A DNA stretch of 64,000 bases from Akebia trifoliata (Eukaryota; Streptophyta; Magnoliopsida; Ranunculales; Lardizabalaceae). The stretch spans positions 15,176,967 to 15,240,966 of the forward strand of contig CM030706.1 in NCBI GenBank assembly GCA_017979445.1, read 5' to 3'. Every line of letters starts with the position of its first letter. Positions within the stretch are counted from its first letter, which is position 1. The position numbers and the translations under genes were made by a program. This document shows positions 10,701 through 24,100 of the stretch, piece after piece. Under the pieces are notes generated by a model. The model ran no database searches and had not been told where the DNA came from. It worked only from the letters and a program-made list of their open reading frames with translations.

Positions 10701-12076
10701 CAATTTTCTATAGTGAGTTATAGGCACCAAAAGTCTCAAACTTCACCAAATGTTAACAAATCTCTTTATTCCCTAACCAATTATTTCAACATGAATCGTG
10801 ATAATCTGACTACCCCCCACATGGCAAACTCAATCAACTAGCCTGAGCTGACAAGTTTGAGAACCCTAGATCTGCACTCCTCGCGATACATGGCTATACT
10901 TTCCTTTTTTTTTTTTTTTTTTAAGTGTATGTCAAGGGAGCCCTGTATCCGGAGGAGCACAAATCTACAATTCCTGAACTTGTCACATCAGATAGTCAAT
11001 TGAGTATGCCACGTGAGGTAGTCAGATTATCACGACTCTTTCAAAATTACCCTCCAAATACAACGTTTTACACTGCTCAAACATTTTTCGAAAAGTCAGT
11101 AGCTCTTTTTCTTCAGGATAAGGAAAAGCATCTGTGGTTCTGTGCCCTCCTTTGCCACATCAGCCGCGCACTGCATCACTGCATTATTCTTTTTCAAATG
11201 TCCAGAAAACCGACTAATATACTACACAAGTGCAGAAATTTCTTTGACCAAGTTTTTATTATTCTATTTCTAAATAAAATATGAAATATTTAACAATAGC
11301 CCATGTCATAAGCATTAAGCGAAGCACCCATGAATTTTCTCGAGCACCCCATATTATTAAAGAGTCAACTCAAATATGAGTGCAAAAATCATTGTTTAAA
11401 TCCTAATTGGCCTTTACAAAATATCGGTTCCACATAAGATCTTTGGGCACCTATAAAGGTTATCTTTGCAGATCCTTCTTGACACTTTGGTATATGAAAA
11501 TTTTTCATTAATAATTGATTAATGATGGTAAGTCATGCATTCGATACCCAGTATGAGCATTAATTCCCAAGGGACCACGAGAGCACACCCTCACTTACCT
11601 GGTGTGTGTGATGTGCGGGCGTGTACGTGCACGTGCACGTGCCTGTGCCCTAGGACTAGTTCTTGGACAAGACCATTATCTATGGACTAGGCAAAGCCCA
11701 GATACAGGCCGGTCCAATGGCTACAGGGATACCCTCGGTGTTGAAAAAATTTACCAAAAGCGTATGATACATTTTATAAAAGTATTAAAAATCACCAAAT
11801 TTGCTAAAAAGATTTCAAACCAAACAAACATCTATTTCTAACAAATTGCAACAGAGATTGGTGGAATCTAATATAAAATTAGTATCAAATGATAAAGTAC
11901 AAGTCCGTACACGTTAGTCAAATGGATACAAAAATATGAAAGCACTCAAAAACATTAAAAATATGAGGGGGAAAACAAAAAAGCAGAAAATCTAGCACCA
12001 CTGGCAAATGGATGATGATTATGATTCTTCAACACAGATGGGTAACTCTATTTGGGTGGCTCCTGAAAAGGTTTGT
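10701..12076. other. intergenic region and 3' flank of the PP2A-A gene
   Basis: The right end should contain the 3' UTR of the PP2A-A gene, which is transcribed leftward from the stop codon at 12077; no single poly(A) signal stands out. A poly-T run lies at about 10905-10922. A 119-codon plus-strand ORF (10925-11284) has no recognisable domain. An alternating purine-pyrimidine stretch (GTGTACGTGCACGTGCACGT) lies around 11620-11640. No other gene is supported. Confidence 0.5.
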
Positions 12077-12196
12077 CTAGCTAGACATCATGACTTGATC
12101 ACTTGCCTGTAGTGCTTGGTTAGCAAAAAACCTAACATCCACATCCGGGTCCTCATTGAGCTCAACCAAACACGGACGTATAGTCTGCTCCACCAC
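12077..12196 (-). CDS. PP2AA: PP2AA coding exon 12 and stop
   Basis: Residues 549-587 and the TAG stop (12077-12079). [20 protein letters not shown] leads into the conserved terminal RFFANQAL...VMMSS. The acceptor is TGATGCAG. Confidence 0.96.
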   Translation of the reverse strand: MVEQTIRPCLVELNEDPDVDVRFFANQALQASDQVMMSS

Positions 12197-15100
12197 CTGC
12201 ATCATATCATTAAATAACCACCCCAAGCACGCCAAATTTAGCAGTTTGGCATCCCACAAAATAAACATGCCTCATAAGTACTTACAGAGTGGTCAACTAT
12301 CGGAACGAGGGACTGCAACACCTTTGCTACGTTGAATTTGATGTTTGGTACCCTGTGAAATGTGAAAAGATTCTCAGCACAACAATCCAACAACAGCAAA
12401 GCAACAAAAAAAAAAAAAAACGAAAAAAGAATGATAAAAGAGAGTTTTATTTTAGCTAATCCCACATTAAGAAATCAAGAGATTTACCTATCTTTTGATG
12501 CATTAATGACCACCGGTAGCAATTTTGAACATGTGATTTCCGAACCCATGACAGGGGCAAGTAGAGAAATTGCATGTAAAATGGTCATCCGGTACAGATA
12601 GTGTGGGTTATTAATCATGTTCAAAACCTGACAAGCATACATGACAACTAGTTCAGGGAAAAGTTCAAAAACATAAATAAATAAAAGTGACAAAAAAAAA
12701 AACAAATTTGTGATCAGTAGGTTCAAAGGCATCAAAACAGTCAATCCATGGCATAGTTAAGAAACTCCATCTACTACTACACAGCAGGAGAAGTATGTAC
12801 TGACACCAGACAACACAATCCACAATTTTCACTTGAACTTGGTCCTAAAATAAATAAATAAATTGCCTCAAGCATGTTTTAAGCCACTCCTCAACCATAA
12901 GAACACCTTGAATACAAGAGCACCATCACAAATACGTAGATAATGATTAACAGGACCACCCAAAACAATTCCATATCTTCAATCTGATAGCCACCCAGCT
13001 TGGGAGTCGGATAATACAGCCAAGTGAAGGTGGAGAAGGGAACCCTGGGGGGTCCATTCGAAAATGAAATTTCAGCGTTAACCTGCTCCAGATCTGAACT
13101 CACAGCTGACTCTTTGTTCTTTTATGAAGCAAATGCTGGTGGACCTAAAAAGTGAACCGCACAACAGATACAAACCAAATTTCGGTCACTATTAAAAAAG
13201 TCCCAGAAATGTTTTCGAAAAACTGAGGAAAAAATTGGCGAGATTAAGAGATCAGCAATTCCATTTTTGAAAAAATTACGCAAATAAGAGCTGCCACGAT
13301 TAACTCAGAGAATTAGTTGGATTCACCAAATTCATAGACGATTCGAGGAACTAATCGGGGATTCTCCAAGCTAATTGCTGAATCATTAAATCAAAAAAAT
13401 AAAAACAAAAATGTCTGTTTTTTCAGTTTTAATCAATAGAATCAGCCCTAACCTCTGCCCCTGCTTCCATCCCTCGATAATGACTTGCAAATGTATCTAT
13501 TTTCTGTTCCTCAAAACCCTAATTCTACGCACCAATTTGATTGCTTAAAACCATCATTTTCGTAATCTCCTAATTTATTCTTTACACCTTTCATGAATTA
13601 AACCAAACTGATCCCCGCCGAGTCTGAACATGGTTACTATGGTTTCAACAAGCGAGTTCTGGACTCGGATGAGTTCACTGCTGAATCTGTGTTCTCCAGC
13701 AGTCCACTAGTGTCCCTAGTTAAGAACATCACAACATGCTAGTATATTTGCACAAAAACAATTAATATAGTCATAAAGTAGGCTGCCCAGATACTGAGAC
13801 AAACAAGGCCATAAGGAGCATCCATATGACTCACTATTACCTGAAATCCAAGACAAACAGAAATAGCCAGGCACTCCATCCAACCTGTTGCTATCATGCT
13901 TTCAATTTTAGATTTCATTAAGGGAAGTAATCATTTTAATTCTCACAATATAAAATTATTTAACAAAACTTCTAAATTCAGTAACAAAAAAAATATCATT
14001 TCTCATCATATACCATTTACATACTTCTATTGATCGAGAAACGTATTACTAATTCCCTATTGGATGACCGAAACTTTCAGTCATGGTCTCGATCTGTAAA
14101 ACTCTATTTGGACAGTTAGAGGCAAATCTGGGTGGCTTTTGGGCACTGTTAACAAGCCACCCACTACTGATTCCAAGTTTGAACAATAGGAGATTGATAA
14201 TCGTACTATTCTCAGATTGTTGTTGAATTCTATGGAGGAGCATCTATATTATGTTGATGTACCATGAGACTATCTCATCTTTGTGGTCAGCTCTCATTCA
14301 AACATGTGCGCATGCTAGGAATGATTCGCGGATTTATGAGCTCTACAAATACATCGCCCAAGCTACTCAGGGGACTCAGAGTGTAGCTAAGTATTTTGGA
14401 TTTCTTTAGTCTCAATGAGAGGAGCTTTCTCATTATGAGTCTATGACTGAGCTATCTGTTGAAGCTGTCGAGTATGTGGTTAAGAGGATTTCTCAACATC
14501 AGACATATTAGTTTCTTATGGGTTTACATTCCGAGTTGAAAGCACTACAGACCTAAATTCTTAACACGTCTCATTTTCCCTCCTTATTTGAGACTTTTGC
14601 GACTATTGATAGTGATGAGAGTCATTGTCGTGTAGTCCCATCTCAGAATTAAACTCGTAGTATTCTTTCTGCTCCAACTACAGATCAGATAGCTCTAGTA
14701 GCTAATTCAGGTTTTTCTAACTCTCATGCTCCTAGATCTTGGAGTCATGGGCGATGGGATCGTGGTCGAAGGAGTGGTCTCATTTGCAACCATTATGGGA
14801 AGACTACCCATGAGAAGGCCCGATGCTTTCATCTTTATCTCCATTTGATGCGATCTACAATCACTCCTTTGGGGCAATCTGCTCCTCGTGTTGCCACTGT
14901 GGATTCCTCATCAGTTCCTACCACTGATCCCCCTATTTCCTTGGGTACGATTGATATACAGCTCCTTCAAACCTAGATTGCCACTATTGTACGTGACCAA
15001 ATCCATGCTCATACTCAATCATCTTCGATTGTGGCCTCAATAACCACGCCGTCAGGTACATCTTCTGCATTTCATGTCACCCAGTCAAGTCCTACTCCCC

Positions 15101-18100
15101 TGACATTGTTATTGATTCTAGTGTCTCTGATCACATAACCGATGAGTCTAGTAATTGTACTTCTACTTTTCCTGCTACTCATAGGGGGGAACGGGTCCCT
15201 TACATCTATACATAGTAAGGGTACCATCCATTTAGCATTTGGTGTTTGTCTTGATTCCGTACTTCATGTTCCTCACCTATCTCTTAACCTTTTGTCTGTG
15301 AGTAGTATTATCAAATCTCTAAATTGTTCAATAAGCTTTATTCTTACTCACTGTATTTTTCAAGACCTTTCTTCAAGGAAGATTTTTGGCAACTAGTATT
15401 AGCAAGATAAGTTGTACTTGTTTAGATCTCTGAATACTGTTGCTCCTACTTCTGTGCTTCCATCCTCTGGGAGCCATATTTTTTCTTCTGTCTTTAGACT
15501 TGTGACATGCACGCTTAAGACATGCTAATTTTCAACACTATTGCTATTTATTTCCTACTTTAAAAAATTCTTCTAGTGGACATAAGTCTTAGTGCTCTAT
15601 GTGTGAGCTTTCTAAACACACACGTACTTCATTTATTCCTTGTATGCATCGGCTTAATGCAATATTTGATTTAATTCATTCGAATGTGTGGGGTGACTTC
15701 CCCTGTTAATGCATTTACCAGTCCTTGATACTATGTTACATTTATGGATGTATTTGATGAAGTCTTATTTTGAATTACTCAACCAGTTGACTTGTCCCTA
15801 CACTCCTAAGCTGAATGGGGAAGCAGAACACAATAATCACCACCTTATGAACATTGTCCGTTGCCATCTTCTTAGAATGCATGTTCCTAAGTTATACTGG
15901 AATATGGCAATTCTCACTGCAACTTTTCTTCTTAACAATGTTCTGAGTAGCACCTTAAGGGGACAGATGCCTCTCCATGTTCTTCGTCTTGATGGCACCC
16001 TCTTTCCTACTACACCTAGAGTCTTTGGGTACACTTGTTTTGTTTAGGACAGGACCCTCATCGCACGAAATTAGAAGATAAAGCCATTCGATGTGTTTTT
16101 TTTGGGTTACTCATCTATGTCAAAGGAGTATCGGTGTTATGATCCCATTTGTCATCATGTCATACATTCTCTTTGTATCACTTTTTTAAATGCTCACTAC
16201 TTTTGTACATCTTCGTAGGACTCTTTTCCTTTGCAAGATTTTTCTCTTATAGCAGCCTTCTCCGATCTTCTCTCCATCTTTGCCAACGCTTCACATTTAC
16301 TCTCGTCGCCCTCACCCCTCTCCAACCTTGCCAACCTCTTCCTTGGACTTAAGTATATTTTCTCCTACCCATGCCCCAGTCCCTTTTGTTTCTGACTCAC
16401 TTACCTATTGCACTTCGCAAAGATAAGCGTGTGTGTATTACTAGTCATCCTATTGCCCAGTTTGTTTCCTATCAAGGATTCTCCTTATCAGGCCTACTTT
16501 ACTGCCACTAATTCTATTTGAATTCCTCGATCTGTTTCAGACATTTTACAAGATTTTCAGTGGACTACAACCAGGACTGTTGAGATGGATGCTTTGCAAA
16601 GAGTCATACCTGGGAGCTTGCTCCCCTTCCCTCTGGGAAGTGGATTGTTGGTTGTAAATGGATTTTCACTGTCAATTATCTGGCGGATGGCATTGTTGAT
16701 CGATACAAGACCCGCCTAATAGCTAAGCGATTTAAACAGACTCCATAAAAGAATTTTAGTGCTACATTTGCCCCTGTAGCTAAACTTTTTATTGTCCGCC
16801 TCTTTATCTCTTTAGCTATATGTCATTCATGGACTCTTCACCAGCTCGATGTGCAAAATACCTTTATGAATAGTGATTTGACTGAAGTTATCTATATAAA
16901 TCCCCCTCCTAGATTTTATCTTCAGGGGGAGTATTCTGAGAAAGTATTTCACTTTCTCAAATCTCTATATGGCCTGAAGCAGTCTCCATGAGCCTGGTTT
17001 CAGCATTTTTCTAAGGTCATTTTATCTTGGGAGTTTTCCAAATGCCACTTGGAGTTTTCCACAAGCATACATGTTTTGTTCGTCGAGGTTTGGATAGTCA
17101 TGGCATTATTGTTCTGGTTTATGTGGATGACATTATCCTGACTGGAGATGATGCCCAGTAGATTGACATGGTAAAGACGATATTGGGGCATGCCTTTGAG
17201 GTTTAGTACTTGGGTCATCTTAAGTACTTCTTAAGGATAGAAGTGGCTCGCTCTCACCGTGGTATTTCGCTATCCCAGTACAAATACACATTGGATCTTC
17301 TTCAAGACACAAGTATGCTTGATTGCCGTCCTGCTTCCTCTCCTACAGATCAGAATCATCGTCATCATACCGAATCTGACGAACTATTATTTGATCCTTC
17401 TTATAGAGACTCGTAAACCGTTTGATTTATCTAAATAACTCTAGATCAAATTTGACTTTTGTGGTCAGTGTGATCAATCAGTTCATGCATGCTCCACGCA
17501 CTTCTCACCTTGATGTTGTTTATCGTATTTTTCGTTATTTGAAGTCGCATCCAGATCTTGGCCTTTTTTATTCATCCACTGCTCAACTTCATTTGTCTTG
17601 CTTCACTGACGCTGATTATGCTAATTCTATCATGTATAGGAGATCTACCTCTGCTTTTTGTATTTTCCATGGTAGTAATCTGATCTCATGGAAAAGTAAG
17701 AAACAAAGTGTGGTTTCTTACTCTTCTATTGAAGCTAAGTATCGAGTTATGGCCCTTGGTACAGGTGAGCTTATTTGACTTTGATCTTTACTGACGGAGC
17801 TGGGATTTCCCTTTCTAGTTCCTCTACATTGTTTTACGACAACAAGTCTGCTATAATGATTGCTTTTGACTATGTCCTTCACGATAGACCAAGAATATAG
17901 AGATTGATGTTCACTTTCTCTGAGAGAAAGTTCGATCTAGTGCTCTTTAAACAGTATTTGTATCTTATTCAGATCAGCTTGCCGACATACTTACAAAATC
18001 TATTGGTCCTTCTGTTACCAACTCTCATCTTATCAAGCTAGGCTTAGCTGATATATTTACAGCAGCTTGAGGGGGAGTATCGGACTATGTTATGTTTAGT

Positions 18101-21100
18101 TTTATGTCTTTATGTTATGTTTCTAAGTTTTTCCCTACAAGGGCATTTATGTCCATTCACTCTAATTATTATAAATACTCTACCAAGCCCTTTTTGGGAC
18201 TTGACTAGTCTTCTTTTACAATTCTTCTTAAATGAGAAAATTGCATTCTTTCAAGCCCCCGTTTGTTATCTTATATTTGAATATTCTCTGAAATTATCCG
18301 AGATTTTAGAGTTTGAGCCTTCAAGGATCTTAAACAAGTATTTCTACCTTCTCAAGGTTGTTTAAAGCAAAATTATTGATGCACAATAATCAGGTCATCT
18401 AATTGCCTCAACTTTAATCACTCTAAAAAAATTTCCTACACATGACAGAGCTCATCCAAACTACAATATCCACGTTGGAAATAGAAGATAGGACTCGAAG
18501 TTGTCGCTGACCTAAATTAAAGATAAACAAGTGTTCCGAAAAAAAAATTCAATAAGAACTGTCAGATTTGTCCAGCTAATGAAATAATAAACCAAGTGCT
18601 TTCGGATCGGAACTTTCTAAGTACAAATTTCATATGAACAATTATTAGGGAAAAATCATATGATGATCACAAACAATAACCAGCTATGATGTACAAAACA
18701 TGATGGCCACACAGAACTAGAAACATTTTATGGAGGAAAAGACAGGTTGACTAAACCTGTGGAATTATGTGCTGCATTGCCCATTCAGGACCAAATTCCT
18801 CTGCAAGACGTTTCAAGTTATTAGCTGCAGCATCACGAATTGAGTAAACCTGCAATAAATATGCCCAGTAGGCCGGGATAAAAAATATAGAAAAAATATA
18901 CATATCAAAAAGAATATATACTTCCATGACTACACATGTTTCATTTTCATTACACAAGTAATCAGTACAAGAAACAAACAAACAACTAACAAAGACATAA
19001 AACAGAATTCTTAAGGTAGCAAAGAAAGCGTTATCCTTTCATTGACTAGGTAACTTGTGACAAAATATCATCACAAGGTGCATCAGGGACATAATACTAA
19101 GACTTGCAGCAACTTGTGAACCAGCAACTGCAAACCCAATATCCATTTTGTAATATTTTTCTTGTATTGGGGATAATTACAAACATTTAACCAAGGGCAC
19201 CAGAACCTACAACATGCGAATGAACACAATTTCAACTCGGCTCCCTATTTACTAATACCTTTCCTTTGTCATTGGTAAATATGTTACAGTGGATGAGGAC
19301 TTTTTCTCTTGGTCAAACTATACTCTCCCAATTCCTGGAGAAGATACCTTTTTCTCCTGCTCCCCTTCCCCTTTATTACATTTCAGGATGAACCCGTTGG
19401 CATGTGCCCACTGCCAGATGGCAGTCCATCAGTGGTGCCATCCTCACGTATCTCATGTTGTACCCAACACCAGATGGCAACCTTTCACTGGCACCATCTT
19501 CGTGCTTTTCATGGTCGTAAGCATCATTCCCACGATCTTCACTAGTAGCTTTCAAATGGGAGAACATGCACATTCGATTGACGGCGTCTGGCATTGGGGC
19601 TGTTTGTAGAAATCCAATTTCCTTTTTCTACTGATTTAGTTAGGCCTTATTTTATTGGTTTTTACTCATGTTCATCAATGGCCTATAGCATTGGGACTGT
19701 TTGTAGAAACCCAATTTCCTTTTCCTACTTATTTAGTTAGGCCTTATTTTATTGGTCTCTACCCATATTCTTGAGCTAATCCATGTTTTTGGGTCCATAG
19801 TAAGGGGTATTTTAGAGAACCTAGCAAAGAATTTTAGGATGGGCAAAGGAGTGTAAATATCACTCTGCAAGATTTGAGGGGGGACATATGAGGTAAAAAA
19901 AAAATTTAGAGAAAAATACGGAGAAAGAGTGTGGTACCTAGCTTTATTGGAATGGAGAATAATTTCTCATTTGGGTATATTCTCCCCACCTCATTAAGAT
20001 AACATTGGTTGCCTTTATTATTGAGATTCTACCTCTAAAAAGGAAGAAATCCCTTGTCTTTTGGAAAATTTTAAAAATGTTTCCTCGTCTTACTAGCTCA
20101 CTTCAGAAAGTTTCTTTTGAAAAATCAACGAAAGTGAAAGTTTAAGGGTTTCCAAAATTTGATCAATCATCAATCAAGTAAAAGGGGAGAAAAGGGGGGA
20201 GAGGAAAAGGATGTAGGTGGTGTTGAGGCCCTCCCATAGTATAGCATTCTTCGCCTTTTCTTTCTTTTTCCCTTCAAACTTTTTTTTCCCTAGTTTCCTT
20301 ATTTTGGCTTAACTCATGTAATTGTCATTTGGGCTAAGTAGAAGAAGATCAAGAAATCAAGGTAGTGTGAATAACGCGAGAATCAACCGGAGAGAAACGA
20401 CGGTCCGATCAAGGTAGGATGACTTCCATCATATAGTTTAGTAATGATATATATATATAGATGTATGTGTCGTAGTTAAATTATGATCCATGTTGAAAGG
20501 AATGATGATGACTATAGTATTCAATGATGTTACATGTGTAGAAGTTATTATGATTGTGTGGATGCCATGATTGAGATGATTGCTTCACATGATTTTTGAG
20601 TTGAATAAAAGACAACGCAGTATATGTTTATGGGAAAATGGCGGTGTAATAGCAAGTAGGGCATAGGCCCTTGGGTGCAAAGCCCATACGCCCTCAAGGA
20701 AGACTTCGAAATAGGGTAGTTAAGGTTTAGCTAGACGGGGGATAAAATGGTTAAAATTAAGGAAAGAAACAAAAATATTCTATGATTGTTTTTAATGTTC
20801 TCCACGTGTTGACATAGTTGTTTTATGTCGATTCTCATTGCACCTATAGCATGTGTTAATTATTCGGTTTATATTTGTTTATTTTTCTTATTATTGGACT
20901 ATATATCTTGGGTTCCTTCCTCCTATTAGGCTTCGCCACTCATCGACGTTTTTTGTTAAAAAATTCAGATACAATGAGGAGATAATGGGCATTAGGATTG
21001 TCTTCAGAGATTAGATCTATTTTTTCTTGTTTAAGTTTGATTTGCTTTTATAATTAGGGGTGCAAGGGGTTTTGGGAATAATATAAAGTGACATGTTGCC

Positions 21101-24100
21101 ATATGATTTTGAACATGTGGAATGATGATTTCTTTTTATTTGTATTTATTTTTTTTTATTTTTTTATTTGATTGATAGATTTATCTAAGTATGTGGGGTA
21201 ACTGTGACTGCATTAGAGGACTAAGTGTCATTTTTGCTTTAGTGAAGAATTTTGGAATTTTTGGACAAATCTAATCTTTTGAAGTAAAAAGGGTGTCTCT
21301 TGTCTTTTCTTTCGCCTAGATATTTTTCTGGGATCTCTTGCACTTATTCATGACGTGTCACGAAAAACCCTAGGTGACCGTATTAGAGGACTAAGTGTCA
21401 TTTTTGCTTTAGTGAAGAATTTTGGAGTTTTTGGACAAATCTAATCTTTTGAAGTAAAAAGGGTGTCTCTTGTCTTTCTTTCATCTAGATATTTTACTAG
21501 GATCTCTTGCACTTATTCATGAAGTGTCACGAAAAATCCTAGGTGAAAATATTGTTGTTTGGTATTTTTAACAGAATTTTGAAGTGGACTGTTTCACAAA
21601 AATCTGTGTTGTTACATACTATACAGTTCACGTTTAAGCACCATTTTCACCTAACTTTTCAAACAACATTGGCCCTTTCGTATTTTCTGTGAAAATATAT
21701 CCAAATATACTCCTCTGGAAATTGGTTTCGCTTGAATATGTTTTTTTTTTTTTTTTTTTCATTTATTTATGCTATTTCAAAACACAGAGTGACAAAATAG
21801 AAATTTCTGTTAAGGCAGAGAATTGGAGATGGATACCCACCTTAAACTTGGAATCAATATATGGCTCTTAACCACTAGTACCGCAACTGACCCATAAGTT
21901 TTCCAAAAAAAAGAAAAATCTCAGATCAAAATTTCAATGTTAGAAAAACTGCCACTGTTTGCAAAGCAGGGTGTATTTCAGACTTCATTCAAACCACCCT
22001 ATCTTTACAAAATTTCGAACAACTTATATGTCCAAATATTTTTAGTCAAAATTTCAGTAAGTTGTGGATCTTCAGGACTCAATCCTCAGATTTTTGGATT
22101 TTTCTTTATTTTCTTAGGTCTGCAGGTCTGCTTGAAGTCAGGGTGTCGAGTCTGGATTGTGTGCTATCCAAAAATTTGACCTGATTTGAGACTCAATCTG
22201 CACCCTGATCAGTGCAGAATGGGGATCTAAGCAAAAGTAGAAAAGTATGGGATTTCAGTACTCTTTTCAAAACAAAAAACCCTTTTTCAAATATGCAAAG
22301 AGACGAATCCTAGAGAAATTTTCTTTTATGAGGAGGTCTAGATTTCAATCTTCTTTTTTTTTTTTTTTTTTTAATCGATATTTCCATCTTCTCTTTCAAA
22401 GCTCCCTCATTAAAATTTTAGTGTTTTACCCCAAGATTACAGTTCATCTCACCCCTGGGTTTAGGGTCATGGTTGGACCATGGATCATGGGCTGAATCGT
22501 GGGTCCCAAAGTCCGGGTCGTGACACTGTTCCTCCAACCTGATTTTTTCCACCTGGCATGCATGCTTTAGCATGGTCCTCTCTGTGCCGATTGCCACACT
22601 TGCACCATCCAACGTCATGTATTGCCACTTTTTCAATTCCCATGTCAGCAAAGGATTGGGATTGTAAAGGAGAATCCTTCACTGTGATGCCACATCGACA
22701 AGTCCCCATCCTCGTGGCGTCCTACATGGGAGGGGGGGAGTGTTCATAATTCACACCATCCACACACTAATTCATAATTGTCACCTAAGTATGTGGTGTT
22801 GATTAGTATAATGACATGGTTTCATAACTTCCACTTAATTTTCACTATCTACCACAATCAAAAGGTGATCATAGAGCAGATGACAAAATCAGTAAGAGAA
22901 CAGAAGGGAGCTGTAAGTTTTTATTTTTTTTTTAAATTGTGAAGGATAATAGAACAGAACCAAAATCAGGAATGGTGCAGATGAATTGTGTGAATATGGT
23001 ATACTTCCTATTTTAATACGTATATTAATGAAGAATTTGACAAACCTTGTCTTCCAACCACTGCATGCAAAGAGCGCCAAGCTTATCATCAAAAAATCCC
23101 ACACCCAACTGACTAGCCAATAAAGGTATGTATTCTATTATTGCAAGCCGAACCCTCCAATGTCTGTCCTCAGCAAGCTCAACAATAGCTGGTAACAATG
23201 ATTGGGACAAGAGATCAATTCCAATCACCTGCAAGACCATCATATCAATGTAACTGAAGAAAGGAAAAGACAGAAATGTAAAAAAGTTCATCTAAAAAAA
23301 AAAACAAATACTAATCTATGCATTCAAGTAATTCAGTGTCGGTGGTGATTTAAAGAAGCAACTTATTTACGAGACAAACACTGTTCCAGGGCAGTCCAGC
23401 CGTTGGAAGTGGTAATTCAAGCCATGCAAAACATCTCAGCACCCAAACACATTGAAGGAGAAAAATTAGACCATCCACAGATGAAATCTCAAAGAGGAAA
23501 CTGCATTTCAAATATAGTTACCAAAAGAAAAAAAGACGAGCCTTCTTGTGTGTCAGGAGTGCAAAATACGAATGAGTCTGACCAACTGGTATCTTTCCAT
23601 TAAAAAATTAGAGACTAGTTCTTATACAACAGACAGTAATCTATTCTATGAGTAAACCAGTGTAGTTTCTTGTATTGTCACCAGCACACAACTTCAAAAG
23701 GTAACTATGTGTAATTAAATTTGACACAAAATTTGTGTCCAGCCAGTTGCTGGAATCTAACTTTAACAACTCATGGTATGTAAAAATTAAAATAACTAAA
23801 TAATACTTTTGACGAATATAAAATTATTAAAGGGAGGAATCCAAAAACAAATACGGCCTAGAAGGCTAGCTCCTATATAGGCCTATGTAACAAAGAAAAA
23901 ACACAGGAGGATTCAAAAGCTATGCCCCCCCACCTAAAGACAAAATCCTTAGAAAATAAACCTTTATATTACAGACCACGAGAAAAAAGATGTTTGATCT
24001 TTAAAAAACATATTCAAAATCAAAACAACTTCCTCTTAAATATCGAAGATATGGCTGCTTCTTTCCAAATACCCCAGAAAAATACAAAAGGGAGCACAGA

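Noticed and set aside
10925..11284. 119-codon plus-strand ORF downstream of the PP2AA gene
   Set aside because: No recognisable domain, ATG follows a poly-T run, and codon content looks random; no splice or promoter context.
12891..13103. 70-codon minus-strand ORF in intron 9
   Set aside because: Sense to the host gene but not part of the protein family alignment; no domain; the intron splices cleanly around it.
13600..13740. Possible captured exon (plus-strand [20 protein letters not shown])
   Set aside because: Short open stretch without start, splice pattern or recognisable family.
19289..19609. Overlapping plus and minus ORFs in intron 8
   Set aside because: Three overlapping frames on both strands with no similarity to a known family; explained by GC-richer intron sequence.
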